A stretch of DNA of 64,000 bases from Nesterenkonia sedimenti (GTDB taxonomy: Bacteria > Actinomycetota > Actinomycetes > Actinomycetales > Micrococcaceae), in assembly GCF_012641515.1 (NCBI RefSeq), contig NZ_JABAHY010000003.1:62001-126000 (forward strand), given 5' to 3'. The notes below the pieces were generated by a model. That model was not told where the DNA came from and made no database searches. It was given only the letters and a program-made list of their open reading frames with translations. Made by a program: the position numbers and the translations under genes. Below are positions 1 through 8,278 of the stretch, one piece after another. Each line of letters starts with the position of its first letter. Position 1 is the first letter of the stretch.

Positions 1-1
1 G

Positions 2-79
2 GGTATCGGCTGCCTCGACCAGTACACAGGCATGTCCAAGGTGTGTGACCAACATGTCCCCATAGTTGCAGACTCCTGA
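2..79 (+). CDS. possible C-terminal fragment of a gene entering from the left
   Basis: One plus frame is open from the first bases of the window to a TGA at 77-79. It encodes about 25 residues ending in DQHVPIVADS. The fragment would be convergent with the MocR gene that stops at 99. I do not recognise the family, and so short an open frame can occur by chance. Confidence 0.3.
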   Translation, partial: GIGCLDQYTGMSKVCDQHVPIVADS

Positions 80-98
80 GGCTCTGTCAGCACGATAT

Positions 99-1496
99 CT
101 ATCCCAGGAGCCTGCCGAGAATTTTCGCCGCCTCGGGATAGCTGCCGGGATCGCGGCCGGCGTAGGTCATCCGGATAAAGGGGGCCACCGGTTCGGCGGG
201 GAAGAGTTCATCACCGGGGACCACGCTGACTCCGGCCAGTTCGGCCTCCCTGATGAATCCGCTCAGCTCTGCGCCCTCGGGCAGGCGGGCCCAGAGGTTG
301 AGTCCACCCCGGGGCCGGGTTTCGATATGCAGCTGTGGGGCATATTCGGCCAGGCTGCCCAGCAGGAGGTCCCGGCGGGAGGCCAGCTGTTCGTTGACGT
401 TCTTGAGGTGAGTCTTCCAAGCCGGCTGGTTGACCACATCCAGGGCGGCGGCCTGCAGCAGCTCGCTGACATAGATCGACTCCGACTGGGTGGCATGCAG
501 CAGTCGGTCTCGGACTGGTCCGCGGGCGACTACTCCGGCCACGCGCACAGAGGAGGAGACGCTCTTGGTCAGCGAGCGCAGATAGATCACATGCCCGGCC
601 TCGTCCTGGGCGGCCAGCGGCTGCGGTGCGGAGTCGATGGCGAAGTCATGGGCCCAGTCGTCCTCAATGAGGAAGGCCTTGTGCCGGCGAACAGTCTCCA
701 GAATCTCATGGCCCAGTTCGGGGCTCCATTGAGCCCCGGTGGGGTTGGCGTAATTCGGCTGGGCGTAGAAGACGCGGGCACCGGTTTGGGCGAAGGCCCG
801 TTCGAGATCGGAGGGATCTGGTCCCTGGGCTGAGCTGGGAATCGGCACAATCTCCACATTGGCCTGGGCGGCGGCCAGAATGGCGCCCCAGTAGGTGGGT
901 GATTCCATGATCAGTGGCTCCCCCGGGCCGATCAGAGAGCGGAAGGCTGCGCTGAGCCCGCCTTGGCTTCCCGGAAAGATGACGACGTCGTCGGCGGTGG
1001 GCGCTGAAAGCCTCGTCGACATGGACTCTGCCAGTTCTGCGGCAAACCAGGCTCGCAGTGCAGGTGATCCGGCCGGAGACGGGCTGTTCAGGAAGGCACG
1101 GTTGCGGGCCCGGTTGAAGGCCGAGCGCAGCAGGCGTTCAGGCAGCAGTTGGGAGTCGGGGAATCCGGAGCTGAGGTCGAAGGTGCCGGGTCGCGGCTGC
1201 CGCAGAGCGGCGGCCATATGCAGCGACCGCGATCTCCCCGCGCCCAGGGCTCCGGTCTGCCAAGAGTAGTCATGGGCACGAACCGGTCGCAGGGATCTCA
1301 CAAAACTGCCGACGCCGGGGCGGCTTTCGACCAGCCCCTGGACAGCGAGCTGGCGGAGGGCCTTCTGCACGGTCACCGGACTTGCGGAGTAGTCCTGAAC
1401 AAGCTGACGGGTGCTGGGCAGTTTGGCCCCTGGAGCAGCAGAATCTATCCAGGAGGACAACCCCTGAACGATTCGCTGACTGCTATCCTGTTGCAT
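99..1496 (-). CDS. MocR/PdxR-type transcriptional regulator (GntR wHTH fused to aminotransferase-like domain)
   Basis: This cytoplasmic regulator of about 465 residues has a GntR winged helix at roughly residues 5-70 (KLPSTRQLVQDYSASPVTV) and then a fold-type I aminotransferase-like domain. The PLP-binding region is visible as FYAQPNYANPTG, IEDDWAHDF and the lysine segment YLRSLTKSVS. Family members bind PLP or an amino acid and usually control a neighbouring gene. The start is the ATG at 1494-1496, because the reading frame upstream of it overlaps the divergent exporter gene. The divergent LysE-type exporter at 1617 is the obvious target by position, which is inference. Confidence 0.9.
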   Translation of the reverse strand: MQQDSSQRIVQGLSSWIDSAAPGAKLPSTRQLVQDYSASPVTVQKALRQLAVQGLVESRPGVGSFVRSLRPVRAHDYSWQTGALGAGRSRSLHMAAALRQPRPGTFDLSSGFPDSQLLPERLLRSAFNRARNRAFLNSPSPAGSPALRAWFAAELAESMSTRLSAPTADDVVIFPGSQGGLSAAFRSLIGPGEPLIMESPTYWGAILAAAQANVEIVPIPSSAQGPDPSDLERAFAQTGARVFYAQPNYANPTGAQWSPELGHEILETVRRHKAFLIEDDWAHDFAIDSAPQPLAAQDEAGHVIYLRSLTKSVSSSVRVAGVVARGPVRDRLLHATQSESIYVSELLQAAALDVVNQPAWKTHLKNVNEQLASRRDLLLGSLAEYAPQLHIETRPRGGLNLWARLPEGAELSGFIREAELAGVSVVPGDELFPAEPVAPFIRMTYAGRDPGSYPEAAKILGRLLG

Positions 1497-1616
1497 GGGA
1501 ATATATAGTAGCGCTACCGCCACTAGCACACCACCGTTACTCTCCCGCTCGGGCCTCCTCTGGGGCTTCCTGGGCGCGACTACGCTGAACCGCCACGGGG
1601 AGAGTAGGTTGTTTCG
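1497..1616. promoter_or_regulatory. divergent promoter region, MocR regulator / LysE exporter
   Basis: The 120-bp gap serves both genes. Toward the exporter, TAGGTT at 1605-1610 lies exactly 6 nt before the GTG at 1617, as expected for a leaderless transcript. Toward the regulator, TACTAT or TATATT lies just upstream of 1496. The perfect palindrome GTAGCGCTAC at 1508-1517 is a candidate operator. All assignments are by eye. Confidence 0.45.
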
Positions 1617-2240
1617 GTGACCACGTTTCTGCCAGTGATCCTCTTCTTCATCGCCGGGGCCGGCACCCCGGGTCCGAATAACACCATCGCGATGGCGTCG
1701 GGAGCCAATTACGGTTTTCGGCGCACCATCCCCTGTATTGCCGGAGTGAACGTCGGCTTCCCGACCATGCTGGTACTGGTCGGACTGGGCCTCGGTGGAG
1801 TCCTGGCCCAGTGGCCCTGGCTGCTGGACATTCTGCGGCCGATCGGTGTGCTGTATCTGCTGTGGCTGGCCTGGCGCATCGCCACCGCACCCACGGAGGT
1901 CCAAGCCCGAGGAACCGGAAAGCCGCCGAGCTTCACCCAGATGGCGCTCTTCCAGTTCGTCAACCCCAAGGCGTGGACTCTGGTAGTTGCCGCTGTTTCG
2001 ACTTATACCGGCTTCTGGGATTCCTTCCTGGCCGAGGTGCTGACGATTGCGCTGATCGCCCTGATCTTCAGCACCCCCTGCACTGCGGCCTGGGCGCTGC
2101 TCGGCGTAGGGGCTGGAAAGGTGATCTCCCGGGCATCGCATATGCGGATCTTCAACTGGGTGATGGCCGGCCTCCTGGTGGCATCTCTGATTCCAGCCCT
2201 GGTGGAGATCTGGGAGTCCGTGCAGCCGCTGCTGAGTTGA
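1617..2240 (+). CDS. LysE/RhtB-family amino-acid exporter
   Basis: This 207-residue polytopic membrane protein exports amino acids or related small molecules in characterised relatives. The N-terminal helix carries the family signature GAGTPGPNN (about residues 13-22). A Pro-Lys pair near FVNPKAW (about residues 115-121) is also typical, and about six membrane segments are visible. It starts with GTG and has no clear Shine-Dalgarno sequence, but TAGGTT sits 6 nt upstream. Divergent transcription from a MocR regulator suggests control by an amino acid or vitamin B6-linked signal; the substrate cannot be read from the sequence. Confidence 0.9.
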   Translation: MTTFLPVILFFIAGAGTPGPNNTIAMASGANYGFRRTIPCIAGVNVGFPTMLVLVGLGLGGVLAQWPWLLDILRPIGVLYLLWLAWRIATAPTEVQARGTGKPPSFTQMALFQFVNPKAWTLVVAAVSTYTGFWDSFLAEVLTIALIALIFSTPCTAAWALLGVGAGKVISRASHMRIFNWVMAGLLVASLIPALVEIWESVQPLLS

Positions 2241-2252
2241 TAGCGTCGCGGT

Positions 2253-2687
2253 ATGGATATTCGCATTGCCGCCTATGCCGTAGTGACTGATGAGGATGGG
2301 CGGATGCTGCTGCCGCGGCTGACCGCGGAGTTCAATAACCGGTGGACCCTACCCGGGGGAGGTACCGACCCGGGGGAGGATCCCAATGATGCCGTAGTTC
2401 GTGAAGTTTTCGAGGAATCCGGCTATGAAGTCACCGTCGATGAGCTTCTGGGCATCGACAATATGGTGATCCCCGGGGAGAAGCGACTCAAACGGTCGGA
2501 TCGCTATGGTGTGCCGATGCAGAGCCTTCGGATTATCTACCGGGCGCATATCACCGGCGGGGAACTGACCCCTGAGGCCGATGGCTCAACCGACGACGTC
2601 GCCTGGTTCGCTCCTGAGGAGATCGACCGGTTGGACCGGGTGGAGCTGATCGACACAGCACGCCGGTGGGCGGGGCTGCTGAACTGA
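2253..2687 (+). CDS. Nudix hydrolase
   Basis: This 144-residue enzyme hydrolyses a nucleoside diphosphate linked to another moiety in a metal-dependent reaction. The Nudix box spans about residues 36-58, from GGGTDPGED through REVFEESGY, with the invariant Gly, Arg, Glu-Glu and Gly in place. Length is typical of a single-domain MutT-like protein. TAGCGT at 2241-2246 is 6 nt before the ATG, so the gene may have its own leaderless start although the exporter ends only 12 bp upstream. The substrate is unknown. Confidence 0.9.
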   Translation: MDIRIAAYAVVTDEDGRMLLPRLTAEFNNRWTLPGGGTDPGEDPNDAVVREVFEESGYEVTVDELLGIDNMVIPGEKRLKRSDRYGVPMQSLRIIYRAHITGGELTPEADGSTDDVAWFAPEEIDRLDRVELIDTARRWAGLLN

Positions 2688-2691
2688 GGAC

Positions 2692-2997
2692 CTAGGACTT
2701 CACCAGCCGCTGGATGGCTGCACTGGCCTCTTTGATCTTGGCCTCGGCTTCTTCTCCGCCGGTGTTGACCGCCTCTGCCACACAGTGTTTGAGGTGATCA
2801 TCCAACAGCCCAAGGGCGACGTTCTCCAGGGCAGAGGTCACCGCGCTGATCTGAGTCAGCACGTCGATGCAGTAGGTGTCCTCCTCGACCATGCGGTGCA
2901 ACCCTCGGGCCTGGCCCTCAATGCGGCGCAGCCGGGCGAGGTATTTCTGCTTGTCGCTCATATAGCCGTGACCGCTGTGCTGTGATGCTTCTCCCAT
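2692..2997 (-). CDS. csoR: copper-sensing repressor CsoR
   Basis: This 101-residue all-helical DUF156 repressor releases DNA when it binds Cu(I). The copper ligands are Cys43, His68 and Cys72, with the family spacing (C-x24-H-x3-C) seen in TYCIDVL and DDHLKHC. I start it at the ATG at 2997, because the N-terminal HGY stretch is usual in actinobacterial CsoR and TATCAT lies 7 nt upstream on this strand. A shorter start at 2961 would give 89 residues. It is divergent from copZ-copA and shares a 23-bp palindrome with them. It converges on the Nudix gene with a 4-bp gap. Confidence 0.95.
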   Translation of the reverse strand: MGEASQHSGHGYMSDKQKYLARLRRIEGQARGLHRMVEEDTYCIDVLTQISAVTSALENVALGLLDDHLKHCVAEAVNTGGEEAEAKIKEASAAIQRLVKS

Positions 2998-3004
2998 GGA
3001 CAGA

Positions 3005-3027
3005 ATGATACCCCCTGGGGGTATCAT
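3005..3027. promoter_or_regulatory. CsoR operator that carries both divergent -10 boxes
   Basis: Positions 3005-3027 form a perfect 23-bp palindrome whose inner 19 bp are GATACCCCCTGGGGGTATC (3007-3025), the G/C-tract type of site bound by CsoR. Each outer end reads TATCAT on its own outgoing strand. On the minus strand TATCAT is 7 nt before the csoR ATG (2997). On the plus strand it is 6 nt before the ATG at 3034. Repressor bound here would cover both -10 elements. Confidence 0.85.
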
Positions 3028-3033
3028 ATGGAT

Positions 3034-3255
3034 ATGAGCAGCACGAAGAACTTCTCTGTGACCGGTATGTCCTGTGGCCACTGCGAATCCGCAGTGCGCT
3101 CCGAGCTCGAGGAACTGAATGGCATTTCGGCAATCACTGTCTCCGCGGCTGAGGGCGATCTCTCAGTCACCCTGGAAGAGGGCGCCTCGGTCAGCAATCA
3201 GGACATCATCAATGCTGTGGATGAGGCCGGCTACACCGCCGAGGCAGTTGCATGA
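3034..3255 (+). CDS. copZ: copper chaperone CopZ (heavy-metal-associated domain)
   Basis: This single HMA-domain protein of about 73 residues carries Cu(I) in the cytoplasm and passes it to the CopA ATPase. The metal site is GMSCGHC near residues 11-17, and the rest follows the ferredoxin-like HMA pattern. I prefer the ATG at 3034, because TATCAT at 3022-3027 lies exactly 6 nt upstream. An in-frame ATG at 3028 is the alternative, with a G-run 6 nt before it. The stop overlaps the copA start (ATGA at 3252), so the two are translationally coupled. Confidence 0.93.
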   Translation: MSSTKNFSVTGMSCGHCESAVRSELEELNGISAITVSAAEGDLSVTLEEGASVSNQDIINAVDEAGYTAEAVA

Positions 3256-5564
3256 CGCGCCGCTCCCCCGCTCCACAGGCAGAGACTTCTGCGACCGACC
3301 GGGTCGAACTGGCCATCGGCGGGATGACCTGTGCCGCCTGCGCCAATCGGGTGGAGAAGAAGCTCAATAAGCTCGACGGCGTAACCGCCAGTGTCAACTA
3401 CGCCACCGAGAAGGCCTGGATCTCCGGTGCTGAGGGGGCGGCAGACCGACCAGAGTTCATCGACCAACTCATCAGCACGGTGGAGAAGACCGGGTACACC
3501 GCCGAACTGCCACCCGAACCGGACCAGGAGGACTCCGCCGAGTCCCCGGGGGCCCGTGACCTGCGAGCGCTTCGGATCCGGTTGATCATCGCCAGTATCC
3601 TCTCCTTCCCAGTGGTGCTCTGGGCCATGGTCCCAGCCACTCAGTTCGACTATTGGACATGGGTCTCTCTGGTGCTGAGCGTTCCGGTGGTGCTCTGGGC
3701 AGGCTGGCCTTTCCACCGTGCTGCGGCTCTGAATGCCCGCCGTGGCACCGCGACAATGGACACCCTGATCTCGCTGGGCACTCTGGCCGCCCTGGGCTGG
3801 TCGCTCTACGCCCTGCTGCTGGGCCATGCCGGGGATCCCCAGATGCGGCATGCCTTCAGCCTCTTCGATGAGCCCTATTGGATCTCGGGCCATTCGATGG
3901 GGGCGGGGAATGTCTACTTCGAGGTGGCCACTGCGGTCACGACTTTCCTGCTGCTTGGCCGGTATTTCGAGAAGCGGTCAAAAGCCTCCGCGGGTGCTGC
4001 CCTGCGCTCCCTGCTGAATATGGGCGCCAAGGATGTCACAGTATTGAAGAACGGCACCGAGATCCGCCTGCCCATCAAAGAGCTCAGCGTTGACGACGAG
4101 TTCATTGTCCGCCCCGGCGAGAAAGTCGCCACTGACGGTCGGGTGATCTCCGGGGCCTCGGCAGTGGATATGTCGATGCTGACCGGGGAGTCCGTTCCGG
4201 TGGAGGTCGCAGAAGGTGACACCGTCATCGGGGCCACGATCAACACCTCCGGCCGCCTGGTGGTCCGTGCTTCCCGGATCGGAACTGACACCCAGTTGGC
4301 GCAGATGGCGAAGCTGGTCGAAGAAGCCCAGTCCGGCAAAGCGGAGGTGCAGAGACTTGCCGACCGGATCTCGGGGGTCTTCGTGCCGATCGTTCTGGGG
4401 ATAACTGTGCTTACCCTGGCGGCCTGGTTGCTCTTCGGCGCACCCGTTGAGGCGGCATTCACTGCCGCTGTGGCGGTACTGATCATCGCCTGCCCCTGCG
4501 CTCTGGGTCTGGCCACCCCTACCGCCCTGCTGGTGGGTACCGGACGTGGCGCCCAGCGCGGCATCCTGATCAAGGGCCCGGAGGTACTGGAGTCCTCGCG
4601 CGGAATCGATGCAGTCCTGTTGGATAAGACCGGAACTGTCACCACCGGGGCCATGCAGCTGACCTCTCTGTTGTCCGCTCGGGAATGGGGCGGGGAGTAT
4701 GAGGATCCGGAGCTGCTGCGCTTAGCGGGTGGCCTGGAGTCGGCCTCGGAACATCCCGTAGCTCGAGCCATCACCAATGCTGCTCGGGAATCCCTGGGCT
4801 CCCGGCCGGGGCGGCTGCCTACCCCGGATAACTTCCAGAATCATCAGGGCCGCGGGGTCTCCGGTGTGGTCGAGGGCCATGAGGTCTGCATCGGTCGGCG
4901 CTGGTTCATGCGCACCCAGGAGGTGGATCTCCCCACTGAGGTCGATGACCTCATCGAACGCGCCGAGGCCCGGGGCAGCACTCCGGTTCTGATCGCCGTC
5001 GACGGTAAATTCACTGGAATGCTGACGGTCTCGGATACGGTCAAGGAATCTTCGGCCCAGGCTGTTGAGCAGTTGAAGAAATTGGGGATGACCCCGGTTC
5101 TGCTCACCGGCGATAACGCTGGTGCTGCCCAGCGGGTGGCCGATGAGGTCGGGATCGAGCAGGTCATCGCCGAGGCTCTGCCTGAGGATAAGGTGACTGC
5201 GGTGCAACGGCTGCAGGCTGAGGGTAAATCTGTAGCCATGGTTGGCGATGGGGTCAACGACGCCGCTGCTTTGGCTCAGGCGGAGCTGGGCATTGCGATG
5301 GGCACCGGCACTGATGTGGCCATTGATGCTGCCGATATCACTGTGATCCGAGGGGATCTCAATTCAGTCGCCGATGCGGTCAGGCTTTCCCGTAGAACCC
5401 TTCGCACCATCCGGGAGAATCTCTTTTGGGCATTTCTCTACAACACAGCGGCCATTCCGCTGGCGGCGGCCGGTGTGCTCAACCCCATGCTTGCCGGGGC
5501 CGCGATGGTGCTGTCTTCACTGTCCGTGGTGGCCAATTCGCTGCGGCTGCGCCGTTTTCAGTAA
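3252..5564 (+). CDS. copA: copper-exporting P1B-type ATPase CopA
   Basis: This 770-residue inner-membrane pump uses ATP to export Cu(I). It has one N-terminal HMA domain with Cys27 and Cys30 (GMTCAAC). The actuator loop TGES is near residue 310, the membrane CPC ion site is Cys414-Pro-Cys416, the phosphorylated Asp458 lies in DKTGT, the P1B-specific His501-Pro is in SEHP, and the hinge GDGVND is at 665-670. All key residues are intact and the length is usual. It follows copZ with a 4-nt overlap, so CsoR should control both. Confidence 0.97.
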   Translation: MTRRSPAPQAETSATDRVELAIGGMTCAACANRVEKKLNKLDGVTASVNYATEKAWISGAEGAADRPEFIDQLISTVEKTGYTAELPPEPDQEDSAESPGARDLRALRIRLIIASILSFPVVLWAMVPATQFDYWTWVSLVLSVPVVLWAGWPFHRAAALNARRGTATMDTLISLGTLAALGWSLYALLLGHAGDPQMRHAFSLFDEPYWISGHSMGAGNVYFEVATAVTTFLLLGRYFEKRSKASAGAALRSLLNMGAKDVTVLKNGTEIRLPIKELSVDDEFIVRPGEKVATDGRVISGASAVDMSMLTGESVPVEVAEGDTVIGATINTSGRLVVRASRIGTDTQLAQMAKLVEEAQSGKAEVQRLADRISGVFVPIVLGITVLTLAAWLLFGAPVEAAFTAAVAVLIIACPCALGLATPTALLVGTGRGAQRGILIKGPEVLESSRGIDAVLLDKTGTVTTGAMQLTSLLSAREWGGEYEDPELLRLAGGLESASEHPVARAITNAARESLGSRPGRLPTPDNFQNHQGRGVSGVVEGHEVCIGRRWFMRTQEVDLPTEVDDLIERAEARGSTPVLIAVDGKFTGMLTVSDTVKESSAQAVEQLKKLGMTPVLLTGDNAGAAQRVADEVGIEQVIAEALPEDKVTAVQRLQAEGKSVAMVGDGVNDAAALAQAELGIAMGTGTDVAIDAADITVIRGDLNSVADAVRLSRRTLRTIRENLFWAFLYNTAAIPLAAAGVLNPMLAGAAMVLSSLSVVANSLRLRRFQ

Positions 5565-5617
5565 CTGGTCAAACGCCTTATCGGCAACCTCGTACTGAGG
5601 GGTGACTGTTCTACCAT

Positions 5618-6508
5618 GTGGAAGTGATCTCCGCTCCCCGTGCTGTGGCACTGATGCTGCTGGGCAGTCTGGCCATGGCTGGTTCAGCGGCCATCATCTT
5701 CAATCTGGGCGCCGAACCGATGAGCGTGGCAGCCTATCGGTGCCTTTTGGCCGTACCGATGCTGCTTCCCTTTGTGCTCTGGGAGTTACGGCGGGTGGAC
5801 CGTTCCCAGGCCTTGCCGAAGTCGACCGTTATCGGTGCTGCCATCGGCGGGGTGGCCATTGGTGTGGACTACAGCTTCTACAACGCATCGATCGGACTGA
5901 TCGGCCCAGGTCTGGCGACGGTGCTGATCAATATTCAGATTGTCATCCTGCCGCTGATCGCCTGGGCGGTGGAGGGACAGCGTCCGATGCGTCAGCTGCT
6001 GGTGATTGTGCCGCTGATGATGGCAGGTGTTGCCTTTGCCGCAGGCGCCTTCGACGACGCCGAGATTCACTGGTTCGGCATCCTTGCCGGCCTGATTGCC
6101 GGGGCGGGTTATGCCACCTATTTGGCAATTATTCGCCGAACGGCTCCAGTGACGCTGCGTCCGGCCCCGCTTACTGTTGTCACCATCGTCTGCCTCACCG
6201 CCGGTCTGACGGCTGGGGGCGGGGCCCTGTTCTCGGGCCGGCTTGAGGTCCCGACTGCCGGCCAGGACTGGTTGTGGCTGGTAGCTCTGGCCTTCGTGGG
6301 GCAAGTGGTGGTTTATCTCTGCTTCAACATTGCGATGACTGGGCTGAATGAGACCGTCTCCAGCACGCTGATGCTCACTGGCCCGATTTTCGCGATTCTG
6401 CTGGGTGCGCTTCTGTTCACCGAGGTTCCGACTCTGTGGCAGTTGGGCGGCTGCGCCATGATTATTGCCGGTGCCTGGTGGGCGGCCACAGCCAGCCGCC
6501 GCACCTGA
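5618..6508 (+). CDS. EamA/DMT-family transporter
   Basis: This 296-residue membrane protein has about ten hydrophobic helices arranged as two EamA repeats, as in the drug/metabolite transporter superfamily, which often exports amino acids or metabolites. The start used is GTG at 5618. No strong ribosome site is close, so the first residues are uncertain. It follows copA by 53 bp but carries no metal motif, so a role in copper handling should not be assumed. Substrate unknown. Confidence 0.85.
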   Translation: MEVISAPRAVALMLLGSLAMAGSAAIIFNLGAEPMSVAAYRCLLAVPMLLPFVLWELRRVDRSQALPKSTVIGAAIGGVAIGVDYSFYNASIGLIGPGLATVLINIQIVILPLIAWAVEGQRPMRQLLVIVPLMMAGVAFAAGAFDDAEIHWFGILAGLIAGAGYATYLAIIRRTAPVTLRPAPLTVVTIVCLTAGLTAGGGALFSGRLEVPTAGQDWLWLVALAFVGQVVVYLCFNIAMTGLNETVSSTLMLTGPIFAILLGALLFTEVPTLWQLGGCAMIIAGAWWAATASRRT

Positions 6509-6544
6509 GGAACTGAATCACCGCCCCTGCTCCGAACAGAAGAA

Positions 6545-6588
6545 GGCGGCCCGATGACTCATGCCTGCACCTGAGTTACCGGGCCGCC
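6545..6588 (+). terminator. hairpin terminator after the EamA gene
   Basis: The arms GGCGGCCCG (6545-6553) and CGGGCCGCC (6580-6588) pair perfectly over 9 bp and are followed by TGTTTCTCT. It lies between convergent genes and could act for both. Confidence 0.7.
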
Positions 6589-6642
6589 TGTTTCTCTATC
6601 CTCGCCGTCGCACCTGTTCTACGGGAGGAGCATTATCGAAGA

Positions 6643-8139
6643 TCAGTGATCGTGGTCGTGATCATCGTCCTCTTCGTCATGGTCATGCTCGTGGTCATGA
6701 TCCTCATCATGATCGTGGTCGTCGTGATCGTGGTCCTCGTCCTCGTCATGGTCGTGGTCATGGACAGCGTCGTCATCGCCTTCGTCGTACTCATCGGAGA
6801 CCCCCTCCACCGGGCGGCCGTCGATGACGATGATCTCGTTGGGCACGAAGTCGACCTCTGCGGTGGTGATAACCTCACCCTCAGTGAGATCCAGAAGGTG
6901 AATCTCCTGATTGTCGGGATCGGTCACGTAGACCAAATCACCGTTGACACGGATGGCCGGGCGGGGCTCCTGCCATTCCTCGGGCTCGGTCCACTCATCC
7001 AGAACGTCAATGTGTTCCAGGTGCTCACCGGTCTCAGGGTCAATGATGTGCAGCTGACCGTCCTCGGTCAGCACCAGGGCCTCGCCCTCGGGACCGCGCT
7101 GCAGGTTCCGCCAGTTATAGGGGGAGCCGACATCGGTAGTGGTGATCTCTCCGGTCTCGGAGTTGACCAGGGCTACCTCGGTCATCTCACCGCCGTCCTC
7201 ATTGAGGTTGTAATCGCCCAGGAAGACTGGGGAGCCCTCCGCCGGGAAGAGGTTTCCGATCCGAGAGTACTCCTCACCTGTGTCCAGCTTCTCGAAGGTC
7301 TCACCATTCCAGATCAGCACGCCGTCCTCACAGCCGACGGCGATGATGCCCTCCGGTCCGGCCGCCTCACCGTGGACACCGGGGCAGTCCTCATTGCGAT
7401 CGACCTCTTCACCCTCAGTATCCAGGAAGCGAGCGCCTGAACGGTCCTCGAGGGTTTCGAAACGGCTGCCGTCCTCTGCCACGACCGCCACACCGTGGTG
7501 TGCGCCCTCTGTCTCATAATCACCGGTGGTTTCGATCTGCTCGTCCTCAACGCTGAGTTCGGTCAGATCGATGGTGTGGTACTCACCGGTACCGTCAAAG
7601 AACAGTGTTCCGATCCCGTCATGGGAGACCACATGCGCTGGGGCGTCCCCATCCAGGGTGAGGTCCGAGAGGAGGGGGTCAGTGGTGTAGTAGTCGTTGT
7701 GATCGCCATGGGGCTCCCCCCAGGTTCCGGCATCGATGAGCCGGAAAGAGTCACCTTCGGTGAGGAAGGCGTGACGGCCGTCGCCGGCTTCGTTGACGCG
7801 CAGGAAGCCCTCGGCCTCGAAGTCACCGACGCTCTCCAGGCTGACTCCGTCCAGTACGGAGACTCCCCCGTCATAGGTGATCACCAGTCGAGGTTCAGCA
7901 CCGCCTGCCTCGTGGGTGGGTCGCTCGGAGGGCTCTACGACACCCTCGTCGGAATCCTCCTCTGCCGCACCGTTACCGCCTTCCTCGTCGGCGTCCTCGG
8001 AAGTGTCATCAGTATCGGCTGCTGCCGCGTCTGCGGTCTCTTCAGGATCTTCGCTGCCGTTCTCGGCCTCGCCGCAGGCGGCCAGGGCCAGGGCGGAGAT
8101 CAGTGCCACTGAGGTGAGAGTGCTCATTTTTCTGTTCAT
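6643..8139 (-). CDS. secreted beta-propeller lipoprotein with His/Asp-rich tail, AztD-like zinc chaperone (putative)
   Basis: This lipoprotein of about 498 residues starts with a signal peptide and lipobox (LALAAC, about residues 17-22). A very acidic linker follows. The body, about residues 75-440, has repeated beta-propeller-like stretches with local histidine clusters (GEPHGDHND, EGAHHG). The last 45 or so residues are almost only His, Asp and Glu, arranged as repeated DHDH units. This matches the layout of AztD-type periplasmic zinc chaperones, but no aztABC transporter genes are in the window. The start at 8139 is chosen because it gives a clean signal peptide and lies 7 nt after GATAAT. 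A Zur-like box covers that position. Confidence 0.75.
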   Translation of the reverse strand: MNRKMSTLTSVALISALALAACGEAENGSEDPEETADAAAADTDDTSEDADEEGGNGAAEEDSDEGVVEPSERPTHEAGGAEPRLVITYDGGVSVLDGVSLESVGDFEAEGFLRVNEAGDGRHAFLTEGDSFRLIDAGTWGEPHGDHNDYYTTDPLLSDLTLDGDAPAHVVSHDGIGTLFFDGTGEYHTIDLTELSVEDEQIETTGDYETEGAHHGVAVVAEDGSRFETLEDRSGARFLDTEGEEVDRNEDCPGVHGEAAGPEGIIAVGCEDGVLIWNGETFEKLDTGEEYSRIGNLFPAEGSPVFLGDYNLNEDGGEMTEVALVNSETGEITTTDVGSPYNWRNLQRGPEGEALVLTEDGQLHIIDPETGEHLEHIDVLDEWTEPEEWQEPRPAIRVNGDLVYVTDPDNQEIHLLDLTEGEVITTAEVDFVPNEIIVIDGRPVEGVSDEYDEGDDDAVHDHDHDEDEDHDHDDHDHDEDHDHEHDHDEEDDDHDHDH

Positions 8140-8176
8140 GCGAATCATTATCGACATCTAGTCCCAGCAAATACAA
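8136..8176 (-). promoter_or_regulatory. leaderless promoter with Zur-like box for the zinc lipoprotein
   Basis: On the minus strand, TTGTAT (8176-8171), an 18-nt spacer and GATAAT (8152-8147) form a good promoter that ends 7 nt before the ATG at 8139. The 21 bp at 8136-8156 agree with the actinobacterial Zur consensus, as I recall it, at about two thirds of positions, with core GATAATGATTCGC. Zinc repression would occlude the -10. Confidence 0.5.
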
Positions 8177-8196
8177 ATCGTTCGCATCATCATGAA

Positions 8197-8226
8197 GGTG
8201 GCCCCACGCAGTTGCGCGGGGCCACC
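8197..8226 (-). terminator. hairpin terminator after the acidic secreted protein gene
   Basis: GGTGGCCCC (8197-8205) pairs with GGGGCCACC (8218-8226) over 9 bp. It lies downstream of the gene that stops at 8279. The T-tract on the minus strand is weak. Confidence 0.6.
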
Positions 8227-8278
8227 CCTTTATTCCTCTATTCAGTTATGTTCCCGTTCCCCCGACCTATAGCGCGGC

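Noticed and set aside
66-833. Plus-strand open frame over the first MocR gene
   Set aside because: No recognisable domain, and the minus strand encodes a full MocR protein.
6646-6775. Trinucleotide-like repeat near 6650-6770 as a separate repeat element
   Set aside because: It is the coding sequence of the His/Asp-rich tail of the zinc-type lipoprotein.
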